A stretch of 64,000 nt of DNA from Plumapathes pennacea (Eukaryota; Cnidaria; Anthozoa; Antipatharia; Myriopathidae). The position numbers and the translations under genes are program-made. Each line of letters starts with the position of its first letter. Within the stretch, counting starts at the first letter, position 1. A model generated the notes under the pieces. It saw nothing but the letters and a program-made list of their open reading frames with translations, was not told the origin of the DNA and did not search any database. Of this stretch, positions 55,829 to 64,000 are shown one piece after another. The stretch is taken from contig OZ038465.1 of assembly GCA_964036295.1 (NCBI GenBank), positions 26,198,870 to 26,262,869 on the forward strand, read 5' to 3'.

Positions 55829-56000
55829 GGGGCGGATCTAGGATTTTGAAAGAGGGGGTGGCTGGAAGCTGAGTATTGGTGTTTGAGCGCCTGAGACGCG
55901 AGCCACTAGGGGGGCCCGGGGACATGCATCCGCCGCAAAATTTTTGAAATTTTAGGATCTCTGGAATGGCATTCCCTGCGTTTTGAGACCACTTTCCAGC
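55829..56000 (+). mobile_element. Fragment of CAGGGGCGGATCTAGG repeat
   Basis: Starts CAGGGGCGGATCTAGGATTT, with GAGGGGGTGG, GGGGGGCCCGGGGACATG and CCGCAAAATTTTTGAAATTT, a style of dispersed repeat common in anthozoan DNA. Related to 49706-50375 by its end. Confidence 0.5.
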
Positions 56001-56389
56001 ACAGTTAAGAGTCTAATTTTCAAACGTGATATACTCTATTTCACGCATGGTGAGCACAATTTGATTACTGCATTATAAATTATAGGTATGCAGTAAGTGT
56101 TGATAATTTTTTATTTTATGTCAAAATACCCAAAATTCTGAAATGAGAAACTATTACTCCAATATCGTCACAACAAAAATTGTTTCAAAAAGACTAGCCC
56201 AATCCCAAAGTCAGAAAGGCTTCCGCATGGCCATTACTGTTTAACAGTGCCACCGCGTCCCAACGCTTTTCACTCATGACAGATCGAAATGTCCCGAAAA
56301 ACAACGATTTTCATTGGTTTACACTTTAAATCCTTTTATTTCTTGACGATCCAATCAAAAATCATTCAAGAGCTCCTCTAGTCTATATA

Positions 56390-57360
56390 AACGGACACGA
56401 AATGTTTTTACAATCAAATCTGCTCTCAACCACCTGAGCACATTCTCCCGCTGAAAGCAACTGACGAAGGAAACTAAAGTTTTCCGAAACCGGTCTTGCA
56501 TAAACCAGCCCTGTAAAAAAAGTTCTTTTTAGAGCTAAACCATATGGCCACTGAAAGCGATTGCGAAATGGCCGCCACAATCACCGAGATGTCAGAACCA
56601 CTTCCGACAGCCGTTTCGCCTATAAAGTCCCCAGTCAAGAGGCCACGTTCCAGCAATGACATTCAGTCATCTCAGTCCACCCCCAAACGTCCAAGGGCAG
56701 AAGAGAGCTTCAGACCCATCTGGAACAGAATCGCCTCCCTTCAGACCAGACAAGCGAAGCAAAAAAGTCCTTGCTCGTTCTTAAGGAACATATCGCCAAA
56801 TCTACCTGTCCAGTGAGCCTACAGTAGCGGCCTAAACGGCACCTGAGGTCAGACAGACAATTTGACGATGCTTTAAGAAAGATCTCCAAAAAAGCTGAAC
56901 AAGAACCGCTAACACTGATGGTGAATCAACATGAACACAACATTGCCTGTGACACTGACACCATAAACAGCCTCAACGCAAAGCTTCCGACCCTGTTCCC
57001 AGACCAGCCTCAGCTCGACCTAGCCCACAAGAGAGTCCATTCAGCTAGCCACAGATCCTTGCAGTGGAAAAATAGAAACCACAAAAGTGCCCAACAACCC
57101 CCAGCCACTCCTGCTGACTACGCCGTACTCCAGGCCAAATTCATGGAACTACAGGCCATGATGAACACTTTCCAAAACTCCAATGTATCTTCTTGTAATA
57201 AGAATAAAACTAGAGTTTCAAATAATCCAAGTGTCTCTGTCTCTTACTCACATTGCGCCAACCCTGCGCGACTACACCCTAAGCACACAAGAGTAAAAAG
57301 GACACAACTGATTTTATCAACTTTATCGAGAAAACATCTTCACGAGGCTCAGCTGTTTTA
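56390..57360 (+). mobile_element. Penelope-like element, 5' part
   Basis: A TATA-like box (TCTATATAAACG, 56380) precedes the hammerhead motif. ATG 56544 opens a frame (MATESDCEMAATITEMSEPL, then SPVKRPRSSNDIQSSQSTPK) that breaks after about 90 codons. A second frame (56918-57361; CDTDTINSLNAKLPTLFPDQ, LQAKFMELQAMMNTFQNS) continues the protein in another phase. Such Ser/Pro-rich then helical N-terminal sequence precedes the RT in Penelope-like elements. The RT core is absent between this and 57480. Confidence 0.5.
56450..56509 (+). ncRNA. Hammerhead ribozyme motif (type I), Penelope-associated
   Basis: Core CTGACGA at 56461-56467 (CUGANGA), stem II GGAAA/TTTCC (56469-56485 with a short loop), GAAA at 56486-56489, tiny stem III A-C/G-T around CG (ACCGGT 56489-56494), cleavage base C at 56495 after GGT. 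Stem I is closed by GCAA/TTGC (56457-56460 with 56496-56499) and, beyond an internal loop, by GCTG/CAGC (56450-56453 with 56506-56509). All conserved positions fit, except one extra A (56468) between the core and stem II. Very short stem III hammerheads are known from Penelope-like elements, where they lie near the element's head. Confidence 0.7.
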
Positions 57361-57479
57361 GCTTCAAGTCATCTTTCGAGATTGTTTTTCTCGACACTAG
57401 AGTATAAAAAGGCCCCCGCTTCCCTACAGCAAACGTTATAGATGTTCAAACATTAAATGTTTAAAAAAAATTTAAGCCG

Positions 57480-58030
57480 ACATAGACCTTCCAGTATACA
57501 CACTTCTCATCTTGCCACCCTTCCAGCATTAAAAAAATGGGTGTTATTAAAGGCGAAGTTGTACTCCTACTCAGAACCAACTCTGTTAAAGAATCGATTG
57601 AAAAACTCAAACGGGTATTTGAATCTCGCCTCCACCTAAGAGGCTATCCACATAAACTCGTTCAAACGATTCGTAACGATGTCCAGTTGTCATCAAGACA
57701 ATCGGCTCTTACTAGCAAAACCCGAACATCGAGTAGGTCAGTCCTACCGTTTGTCACAACTTTTAATCCGGCCGTGCCGAATCTCAAAAAGATTCTTATG
57801 AAACACTTGATATTGGTACTTGATATTTAATCAGCCGAACCTTGCTAGAATCTTTTCAGATTCTCCCATTGTCTCTCACAGGAAGGAAAACTCACTTAAA
57901 GACTATTTAGTCCGAGCAAAGATTCCCTCAAGAGACTAATTAAACCAGCCCCCGGTAAACGATGTGGAAGGTGCGGCAGTGGCAACTTACAAAACATAAT
58001 TATTCCAAGTTTTGGCGCAATTTTAATTTA
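57480..58030 (+). mobile_element. Penelope-like element, RT C-terminal part
   Basis: Frame 57537-57830 has RVFESRLHLRGYPHKLVQTI, then LPFVTTFNPAVPNLKKILMK. After a frame change come IFSDSPIVSHRKENSLKDYL, VRAKIPS and GKRCGRCGSGN. 'PFV..y.PavPNlk.iL.k....i........P.vs.r...SLkd.LVRAk' and a following Cys pair is the conserved tail of Penelope-like reverse transcriptases. The GIY-YIG endonuclease that follows in complete elements is not seen. The copy is internally deleted and frameshifted. Confidence 0.65.
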
Positions 58031-58880
58031 GTACTCCTCCACATCGTTCGGTTGAAGAACGTGTTCGTTGTCCTGCATGGTTTTAATCGTCTTTTGTGAA
58101 ACATGGCCAGGACTCTGCCTTATTGAAGTAGGAATAATGTGCCAGTTTACTGAAGGACTTAAAAAAGACAAGGAGAAATTACAGTATCCCGCGCCGCACG
58201 TATCCCGAAGCGCTGTCGGCTGTCAAGAGCCAGATTGTGACAAGTTATCAGTAGCTGGTTCTTCTTCTTCCAGTATAACAACCTCAAGCCCAGCCACAAA
58301 TGATGACTGGTACCATAGACTGAATTGCTTTAAAGAGCTCAACAAACGGCTCCTAGCTTGCTCAAACGGCGGATAACAAGGAATCGAGACACAGGCGATT
58401 TCTTCACAATCGGATAACAGTAACCTCATTCAAACTGTCATTGTAGCTTCCCTATCTACCCTCTACTTCCATTGTATCATGCTGATACCATAATATAATT
58501 CTCACCCGATTTACATGAGCAGAACGGCTCAGATAAATTTAACTCTGGCTCACCTGGTCTTCCAAAGATGGGTAGAATCTGTTTTTTGAGCTTAAGAGTG
58601 AAAGTAATGTATACGTGCAGGCTAAGACAAGATAATATATTCTAAAAATGCTTGAGAACAAAGTAATTGATTTCACAGACTTACCTAAATATCAACTACT
58701 GTATCTAAACAAATTTCACCCGAACATATTCTTTTTACTCTGGTGTTGGAAATTTGTACGTATTGTTGGTTTCACAAATGCTATTAATATAGGTTCATTG
58801 CATGATTGCAAATTGCAAGTTTATGACCCATCAAATATTTCCTCTCGCGCGTGATTGGTAGAATCGTGACCCGTGACCGA
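58031..58880. other. Unassigned; one coding-like stretch and a possible MITE remnant
   Basis: 58200-58376 reads GCQEPDCDKLSVAGSSSSSI, then TNDDWYHRLNCFKELNKRLL in an open frame, but no start, splice pair or family was recognised. At 58582-58604, TTGAGCTTAAGAGTGAAAG resembles the right end of the piggyBac-like MITE family. Confidence 0.25.
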
Positions 58881-58908
58881 ATAACGTCCGCTCGTGAGCG
58901 GACGTTAT
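58881..58908. repeat. Perfect 28-bp palindrome
   Basis: ATAACGTCCGCTC and its exact complement joined by GT. It would form a 13-bp stem. Lies 29 bp left of the C-rich TIR element copy 2. Confidence 0.85.
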
Positions 58909-58937
58909 CAGCGAATAACCCCCACCTGGCGAACTAA

Positions 58938-59810
58938 TGTACCAATCAATTCGAAACTCGCACATCCCCCCCCCCCCCCCCGGGCATTTGAACTTTTCGA
59001 TTTTCCAATGGTCAAATTCCCCACCCTCGGGCCAAAATGACTGTTCAAATGCCCCGGTTTAAGGCTGAATTTAGTGGTCAAATGCCCCACCCCCGGGGCA
59101 AAAAAACCCTGAAAAACAGATACACGTCTAACAATCTGACTTGTTATTGTGAAAGTCGCGCGCGTCCGAGCTCGATAACGGTGAGTACGTTGGCTAAAAT
59201 TGTTTGTTTAAGCGAATTACACTGTAGGAAGTAAATATGAGTGATTGCAAGACTGAAGCAGATTGATAAACTATATATATACTGGGCAAAGGGAAAAAAG
59301 TCGAAGGGAATTGACACGTTTGTTGATAAGAAATGCCGCGAGTCGTGTTCCGACGCACCGAGGGTATTAAAGTCGTTGACATTTTTCTTTAAACCGTACG
59401 GCTAACAAAATGCATTTATTTAACATCCAATAAGGTTTCAAACCATACCTTGAGCGAAACAGCGCTTTATTGCGAGTTGTTTAAATCGTAACGGCGCAAC
59501 ATCGGAGATTGATCCTCGATAAATGAACGTTGTACTTGGAACATTCACTGATATGCCTCTCAATTTAGACAAAATAAACACTTAGCACACAACGTACGCA
59601 CAGCTAAAGCACTTTCGCGTAAAGCAGGGCGAAATTGAGGGAATGAGTTCAAATTCCCCACCCCTCCGTGGTTCTGGTCAAATGCCCCACCCCGGGCGAG
59701 AGGGGTTGGTCAAATTCCCGCCTCCCCGGGCAAGGGAGGCGGTCAAATGCCCGGGGTATGCCCGGGGGGGGGGGAGGGGGGGATGTGCGAGTTTCAAATT
59801 GATCGGTACA
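58938..59810. mobile_element. C-rich TIR transposon, copy 2 (3-bp TAA duplication)
   Basis: TGTACCAATCAATTCGAAAC ... TTTCAAATTGATCGGTACA, flanked by TAA on both sides. 873 bp, almost identical to 15303-16168 with small indels (for example the C run and a 15-base segment CTGACTTGTTATTGT present only here). Same subterminal GGTCAAATGCCCC arrays. No transposase. Confidence 0.8.
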
Positions 59811-59875
59811 TAACGCTGTTTATTGACAATATCCGAACACAGTTCTATTTATTTAGTCACAAAAATCATTACAAG

Positions 59876-60100
59876 ATGACTACTGAGGAGGACATCAATT
59901 TATTTGTCGAAAAAGCAGTTCCAGAAAGCACTAAAAAGCTTCACAGTTTTCGTGCCGTTATTTGCGCTGCAAGAGGAAATATTTGAAGGATAATAAAGAC
60001 AATGAACTACTTTTGGCTTCAGAAATATGCACAGATAATTTCGGAACAGATAATATCTTCGGACAATTATACGCGCACATTTCCTCGCCAAAAGTAGTTT
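59876..60100 (+). pseudogene. Crypton/ZMYM-like N-terminal exon (broken)
   Basis: ATG 59876 (ACAAGATGAC) opens MTTEEDINLFVEKAVPESTK, then KLHSFRAVICAARGNI and a stop. After a frame change an open stretch reads KYLKDNKDNELLLASEICTD. 'E.di..Fve.avP.sTkk....a...f' recalls the N-terminal helical domain of Crypton-type tyrosine recombinases and the host genes derived from them (QRICH1/ZMYM). Likeness is limited to about 20 residues, so the call is tentative. Confidence 0.3.
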
Positions 60101-60371
60101 ATTGTTTATATAAAGTGTATTTATTTGGTGATGTTAATAATATGTTATGACTTGGATCGACTAAGGGTCGATGAGTGAAAGCTGGACACTGTGAAAGAAC
60201 TTGAAGCTACATGTCGAGGAGCACTGATATATAATACATTTATGACGAACAGGATGTCTATTTCCATTAACAAAACTTGATTTCTGTTTACCATTGTAAA
60301 TATCTCAAATGCACTTACAAACTTGACAGAGGGATAGGTTATATTATATGTTTTTATTGCAATTTTTACAG

Positions 60372-60631
60372 ATGCAAGTCAGGAAGCAGCCCAGATGTGT
60401 ATGAGGAGAGAGAGAGTCACAGAAGGAATATTGCTCAAGAAATTGAGAACAGGCCGGTTATTGAAATCTACACTGGCCACGTGTGAAAAGTGCAACATTT
60501 GACAGTTCACTGTATGATAACAGTGGCCCGAACAAGACCTCAGAAGACTACATCTCCATGGTCATCCCAAAAATGTCAGGCACAAATTCTGACCAGCCAA
60601 TACTTGAAGATGCCCCAGCATGACAACTGCA
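60372..60631 (+). other. Candidate 3' exon with tyrosine-rich tail (frameshifted)
   Basis: After TTTTTACAG at 60372 a frame reads SGSSPDVYEERESHRRNIAQ, then EIENRPVIEIYTGHV and a stop. Two bases out of phase, it continues SLYDNSGPNKTSEDYISMVI and ends LEDAPA at TGA 60629. Composition suggests a cytoplasmic signalling tail with Tyr motifs (YISM), but no family is recognised. It could be the last exon of a gene with an indel, or a pseudogene. Confidence 0.25.
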
Positions 60632-61130
60632 GGCTTACCGACTTATGAGTCAAATTATTTAATTCATATCATTGTTTAATTTCAAGTGATTTCAGATGCT
60701 GATTCATAATCTTTCAAAAGTGCTGATCGTTAAGTGTCAGGAGTAAACTGTGGCTAAGAGAGGTGGGAAAAGTTTTAATGTGTATGATCTCCATTGCGAT
60801 CAGGCAAGATTCACTTCCAATATTTCAATCTATTTTTTCACACATTTATATCCAGGAACGCACTGGAATCGACGTATCAATAGAAAACGCAATGATTGTT
60901 GTGTCTGTGCATAGAGTAGCGCTTCAAGACATTGGTCGAAGGAAATGCTACGTTTCTGCACACTACAACGGTACTATAAGTTATATTGTATGTATGTATG
61001 CGGGTTGCAAGAGTATTAAAATCCAGTGAATTGTTTCACGAGGGAAAGCCGTTCATGTCACACGACGCAACATCACGATTACTTACGGTAAAATTACCTG
61101 CAACAATTCGACCGCGTTTACACACAACTT
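60632..61130. other. No gene recognised
   Basis: Non-coding as far as can be seen. Confidence 0.3.
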
Positions 61131-61385
61131 ACAATCAGTAACAGAAGTCTTGGGACACTCGCACAGTTTAGTAATTTCTCTTTTTTTTTAGTTGAAAGAC
61201 AACTCCCCTCCCCCCATTCATTGTTGAAGTGGCCTGAACCAGTTTTTTTCCAAATACACGCAACATTGTACAGAGGGGAGAGGGGAGAATAATGGTTTTG
61301 CGCTTTTCAGTGCGCTTAGTCAATGACTTGTGTCTGGGATACTTCAATTTTTGAAAGTGTCCCAAAAACTTTTGTCGCTGACTGT
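61131..61385 (+). mobile_element. Tc1/mariner-like MITE, third type
   Basis: ACAATCAGTAACAGAAGTCT ... ACTTTTGTCGCTGACTGT with inner GGGACACT/AGTGTCCC and TA on both sides. 255 bp, non-coding. Confidence 0.65.
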
Positions 61386-63306
61386 AGATTCATCAAGCAA
61401 TGTTGCCAGAAATGTTGCCTCATGTGTAGTCCAGACTACGTACTAGGTGTTGCGCGCACTATGCGAAGTTCCGATATCGACAGCGCCGAGTAATTCTATT
61501 TTGACGGTGTTAACGTATTGTTACTTTGCAGCTCAACCTCAAAACTCAAACCCGGAGCATTTTCAGCCTGTCGTAGTGTTCTTTTTTTTCAACTGATTAT
61601 ACAATGTACACATTTGCTTCTTAGTCACTTGATATATTTAAATGATCGGAGTATTAAAACACCGCAATTAGCGCCACCTTAATACAAAATATGGCATGGC
61701 TGAATACTGATGTGCAGTTTACAGGTCAGTTGTAAATCCGCGCACGTATAAATGCTACCAAGAACAGCTTCATACTTCACCGACAGACCTTTCTGTTCTT
61801 CTTTATAGGGGGGGGGGGGGGTCCTAATTCGCAAAAGGAGTCGATATCCGCTTCTAGATTTGTACCCCTGGGGTCCATTTCGGCTAGCAGATTTAGACCG
61901 GGGATTCAAAATCATATAGGACACCGGTGTGCATGTGGTCTTTTCCGGCTTTTAACGATTAATAAAAAGTCTTATCCCAGCTATTCAATCTATGTATCGG
62001 ACATTTTGTACTACAGGAGTGCTAACTTCATTATCTCATATGGAAAGAGAAATAACGAAACTCGCGCCAAAGGTGCGAGCCCTCCCGAAACTTTGGACGT
62101 TTTTGCTGCATGAATTTCTTTTTCAACCACATCTAGCCAGAAGAAAAAGCCTCTCAGATGTCCCGGATATTTTCTGTGATATTTCGGTATTATTTTTAAT
62201 TTCCTGGTAATTTTTTTGTATCTTCCGATTCCAGACAAACTACTGTTTTTTTACTTGGCCTGCCGAAGGCGGATGAAGTATTAAAACACAAAAGCTTTTT
62301 GTCGGGGTCGCGATGCTGATTGGCTGGGACGCTCATCAGTGACGTCACTGCCATGAGTACAAAAACATGATGTATTGAAATCAGTGAAACAATTGCATAA
62401 CGTTGCAATGTACAGAAATGTAGCAGATGAAGCAGATGAAGCAGATGTGCAGAACCTTGAGATCGTGAGCACACAATCTGAACGAAGGAGCTGGAGAACC
62501 TTGAGAGACACGACACGCGGGAAGGAACTTTGCCTTTGTCTAGTCGTTTAACTTGAAGGCATTTTGTGCGTCACACTGATTTGCTTATTCGGTTTTCGCG
62601 TTTGACTTTGCTGCTGTGTTTTTTGTCGATATAGCTTGGTTCACTGCCATGAAATGAAACTACTGTTGGAAGAAATGGCGTTGGTGATCAGTTGTGATAT
62701 TCTTCAGGAAGAAGCAGTCGCTTTAAAGTGCTATTGAAACGAAACTGAAACTTGTTTAAAATAACAAGAAAATATTAGTTCAGTATCTAATTAATCCAGA
62801 AATTAACTTTTTGTGCGTCAAAAAATATGTAATCTGTGCGTTTTTTTAACGCGAACATGGCCATTTTGCTGTACTGAGTGCGACACTAATTAAATACATG
62901 ACGTCACATGGTTTACACCGAGAGCGCGGGAAAGCTGACAGCTTGCATGCTTAGAGTCATTCTAGTATGGCGAAGGGCGGAGGAAAATTTTGTGTGGCCG
63001 GTGACCCAGGGCAAATGAGTTGTACAAGCAACTCTAATACTTATCTATGCACATTTTTCCAAAAAATAAGGTTAGGGCTGCCTGGACGAAGTTTGTGCGA
63101 ACTCACAGGCCAGATTTCGTACCCACGAATACTAGCGCTCTGTGCTCTGTGCACTTCCGAGAGAACTGTTTCACGCGCTTGAGACTACGTATTTTGTAAG
63201 CCGATACTGAAGACTCGGGAAGAAAAAAGCCGCGAGAAAAACGCATTTTAGAAAGAGGGTTGGTCCCCATTGTCCACGCAGCAAACAAAGTGCCAGCAGA
63301 AGCAGA
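61386..63306. other. No gene recognised
   Basis: A G run lies at 61808-61821. An AGATGAAGC triplicate lies at about 62425-62446 (GCAGATGAAGCAGATGAAGC). No domains seen. Confidence 0.35.
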
Positions 63307-63340
63307 ATGGAGCAATCGAGATCGAAGAGGAGCGAAGGCG
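63307..63340 (+). other. Candidate first exon
   Basis: ATG in good context (CAGAATGG) followed by MEQSRSKRSEG and a consensus donor (GGCG|GTAAGT). A possible partner exon starts after TTGCAG at 63507, but the joined frame stops quickly, while another phase there stays open (EVASRPGVVADDMSKKGS to TGA). The pairing is therefore uncertain. Confidence 0.25.
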
Positions 63341-63599
63341 GTAAGTAACATCCAGTTGGCTTGACAGGAACAAACTCCGATGCAAAAGATTTCATTGCTT
63401 GTCGAAATTTTTGGCAACCCAGGCTTGTGAAACGCGGTTTTATAATCAAGCTCACTGTTTAGAATACCTCCACAAACTTGCTATTTTTTATTGCAACCAA
63501 TTGCAGTATCTGCGGGAAGTTGCTTCACGTCCTGGTGTCGTCGCTGATGATATGAGCAAGAAGGGCTCAAACAGTTCTACATGGTACTGATTTGACCCT

Positions 63600-64000
63600 C
63601 ACTGTTTCCAATTAAGCTCCCTTAAATTGTAATTTGGCCCTTGATTTCAACTCAGCCACACCCCCAAGTGCTAAATACAGATGGCTGATTTGGCTCCAAA
63701 TTTAATTCCACAAAGTCCTGTTGCTCAGAAATTTATTGTTAAAACTTGCATTAGAAAAAAATCACAGGAAGGTACACACTGAAGCAGACATGCATGATAG
63801 ATATAAATTGCTGCTGCAACTGGCCATCAATGGCTGAAATTGTGTCATACCATTCCCACTCTAGCTCTTATAACATCACTTGCCCAGGCCTTACCGCTTG
63901 GGCTGGGAATCACCGCTTCAAGCTACAGATCAAAATTTTTGAGAACAACTTTTTGAATTCCACAATCCACTACTGCATAAATAGCAAACTTGAATGACCC
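63600..64000. other. No gene recognised
   Basis: Non-coding to the right edge as far as can be seen. Confidence 0.3.

Overview
The window looks like nuclear DNA of an invertebrate animal, most likely an anthozoan (stony coral or sea anemone). It is AT-rich, has GT-AG introns, carries many different transposon families, and contains a P2X7-receptor-tail-like cysteine domain of the kind that is multi-copy in cnidarians. I see no operons, tRNA genes, rRNA genes or CRISPR. The species call is inference. Almost everything recognisable is a transposable element (TE), usually broken or nested, or a decayed gene fragment.

Layout. 1-6.5 kb: the tail of a basic open frame at the left edge, a diverged inverted repeat pair, a decayed zinc-finger-like gene fragment and a hairpin repeat. 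6.5-7.9 kb: a non-autonomous Helitron on the minus strand. 8-13.5 kb: sparse sequence with a few short repeats. 13.5-18.2 kb: C- and G-rich TIR elements and Tc1-like MITEs, one element splitting an open frame at TTA. 19.4-22.8 kb: piggyBac-like MITEs, a 290-bp-arm palindrome and a pogo-like end. 24-27.5 kb: a LINE tail, a decayed gene cut by a TTAA-inserted MITE, and a two-exon P2X7-tail-like gene on the minus strand. 27.6-32.3 kb: hairpin-headed transposons and a large palindrome. 33.1-35.6 kb: a five-exon candidate gene with good splice sites but broken frames. 36.8-44 kb: a four-layer nest in which hairpin-headed elements are interrupted by a TIR element that is itself interrupted by a minus-strand Ty3/gypsy element (gag remnant, protease, RT, RNase H, integrase, one LTR). 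44.6-50.9 kb: small MITEs, a 58-bp tandem repeat and a SINE-like sequence. 51-54.5 kb: a CR1/L2-like LINE split by a second Helitron copy, which carries a hairpin-headed element of its own. 54.6-64 kb: a possible LTR, a Penelope-like element with a hammerhead ribozyme motif, a second copy of the C-rich TIR element, a Crypton-like exon and mostly featureless DNA.

The most interesting points are: (1) a hammerhead ribozyme fold at 56450-56509 at the head of the Penelope-like element; (2) an 82-codon frame present in both copies of a hairpin-headed transposon whose four base differences are all synonymous; (3) a 20-base exon-end/splice-donor module shared by two hairpin-headed families; (4) junctions placed at a hairpin apex at 36.9 and 37.6 kb; (5) several insertions whose exact target sites can be read because the interrupted frame resumes on the other side.
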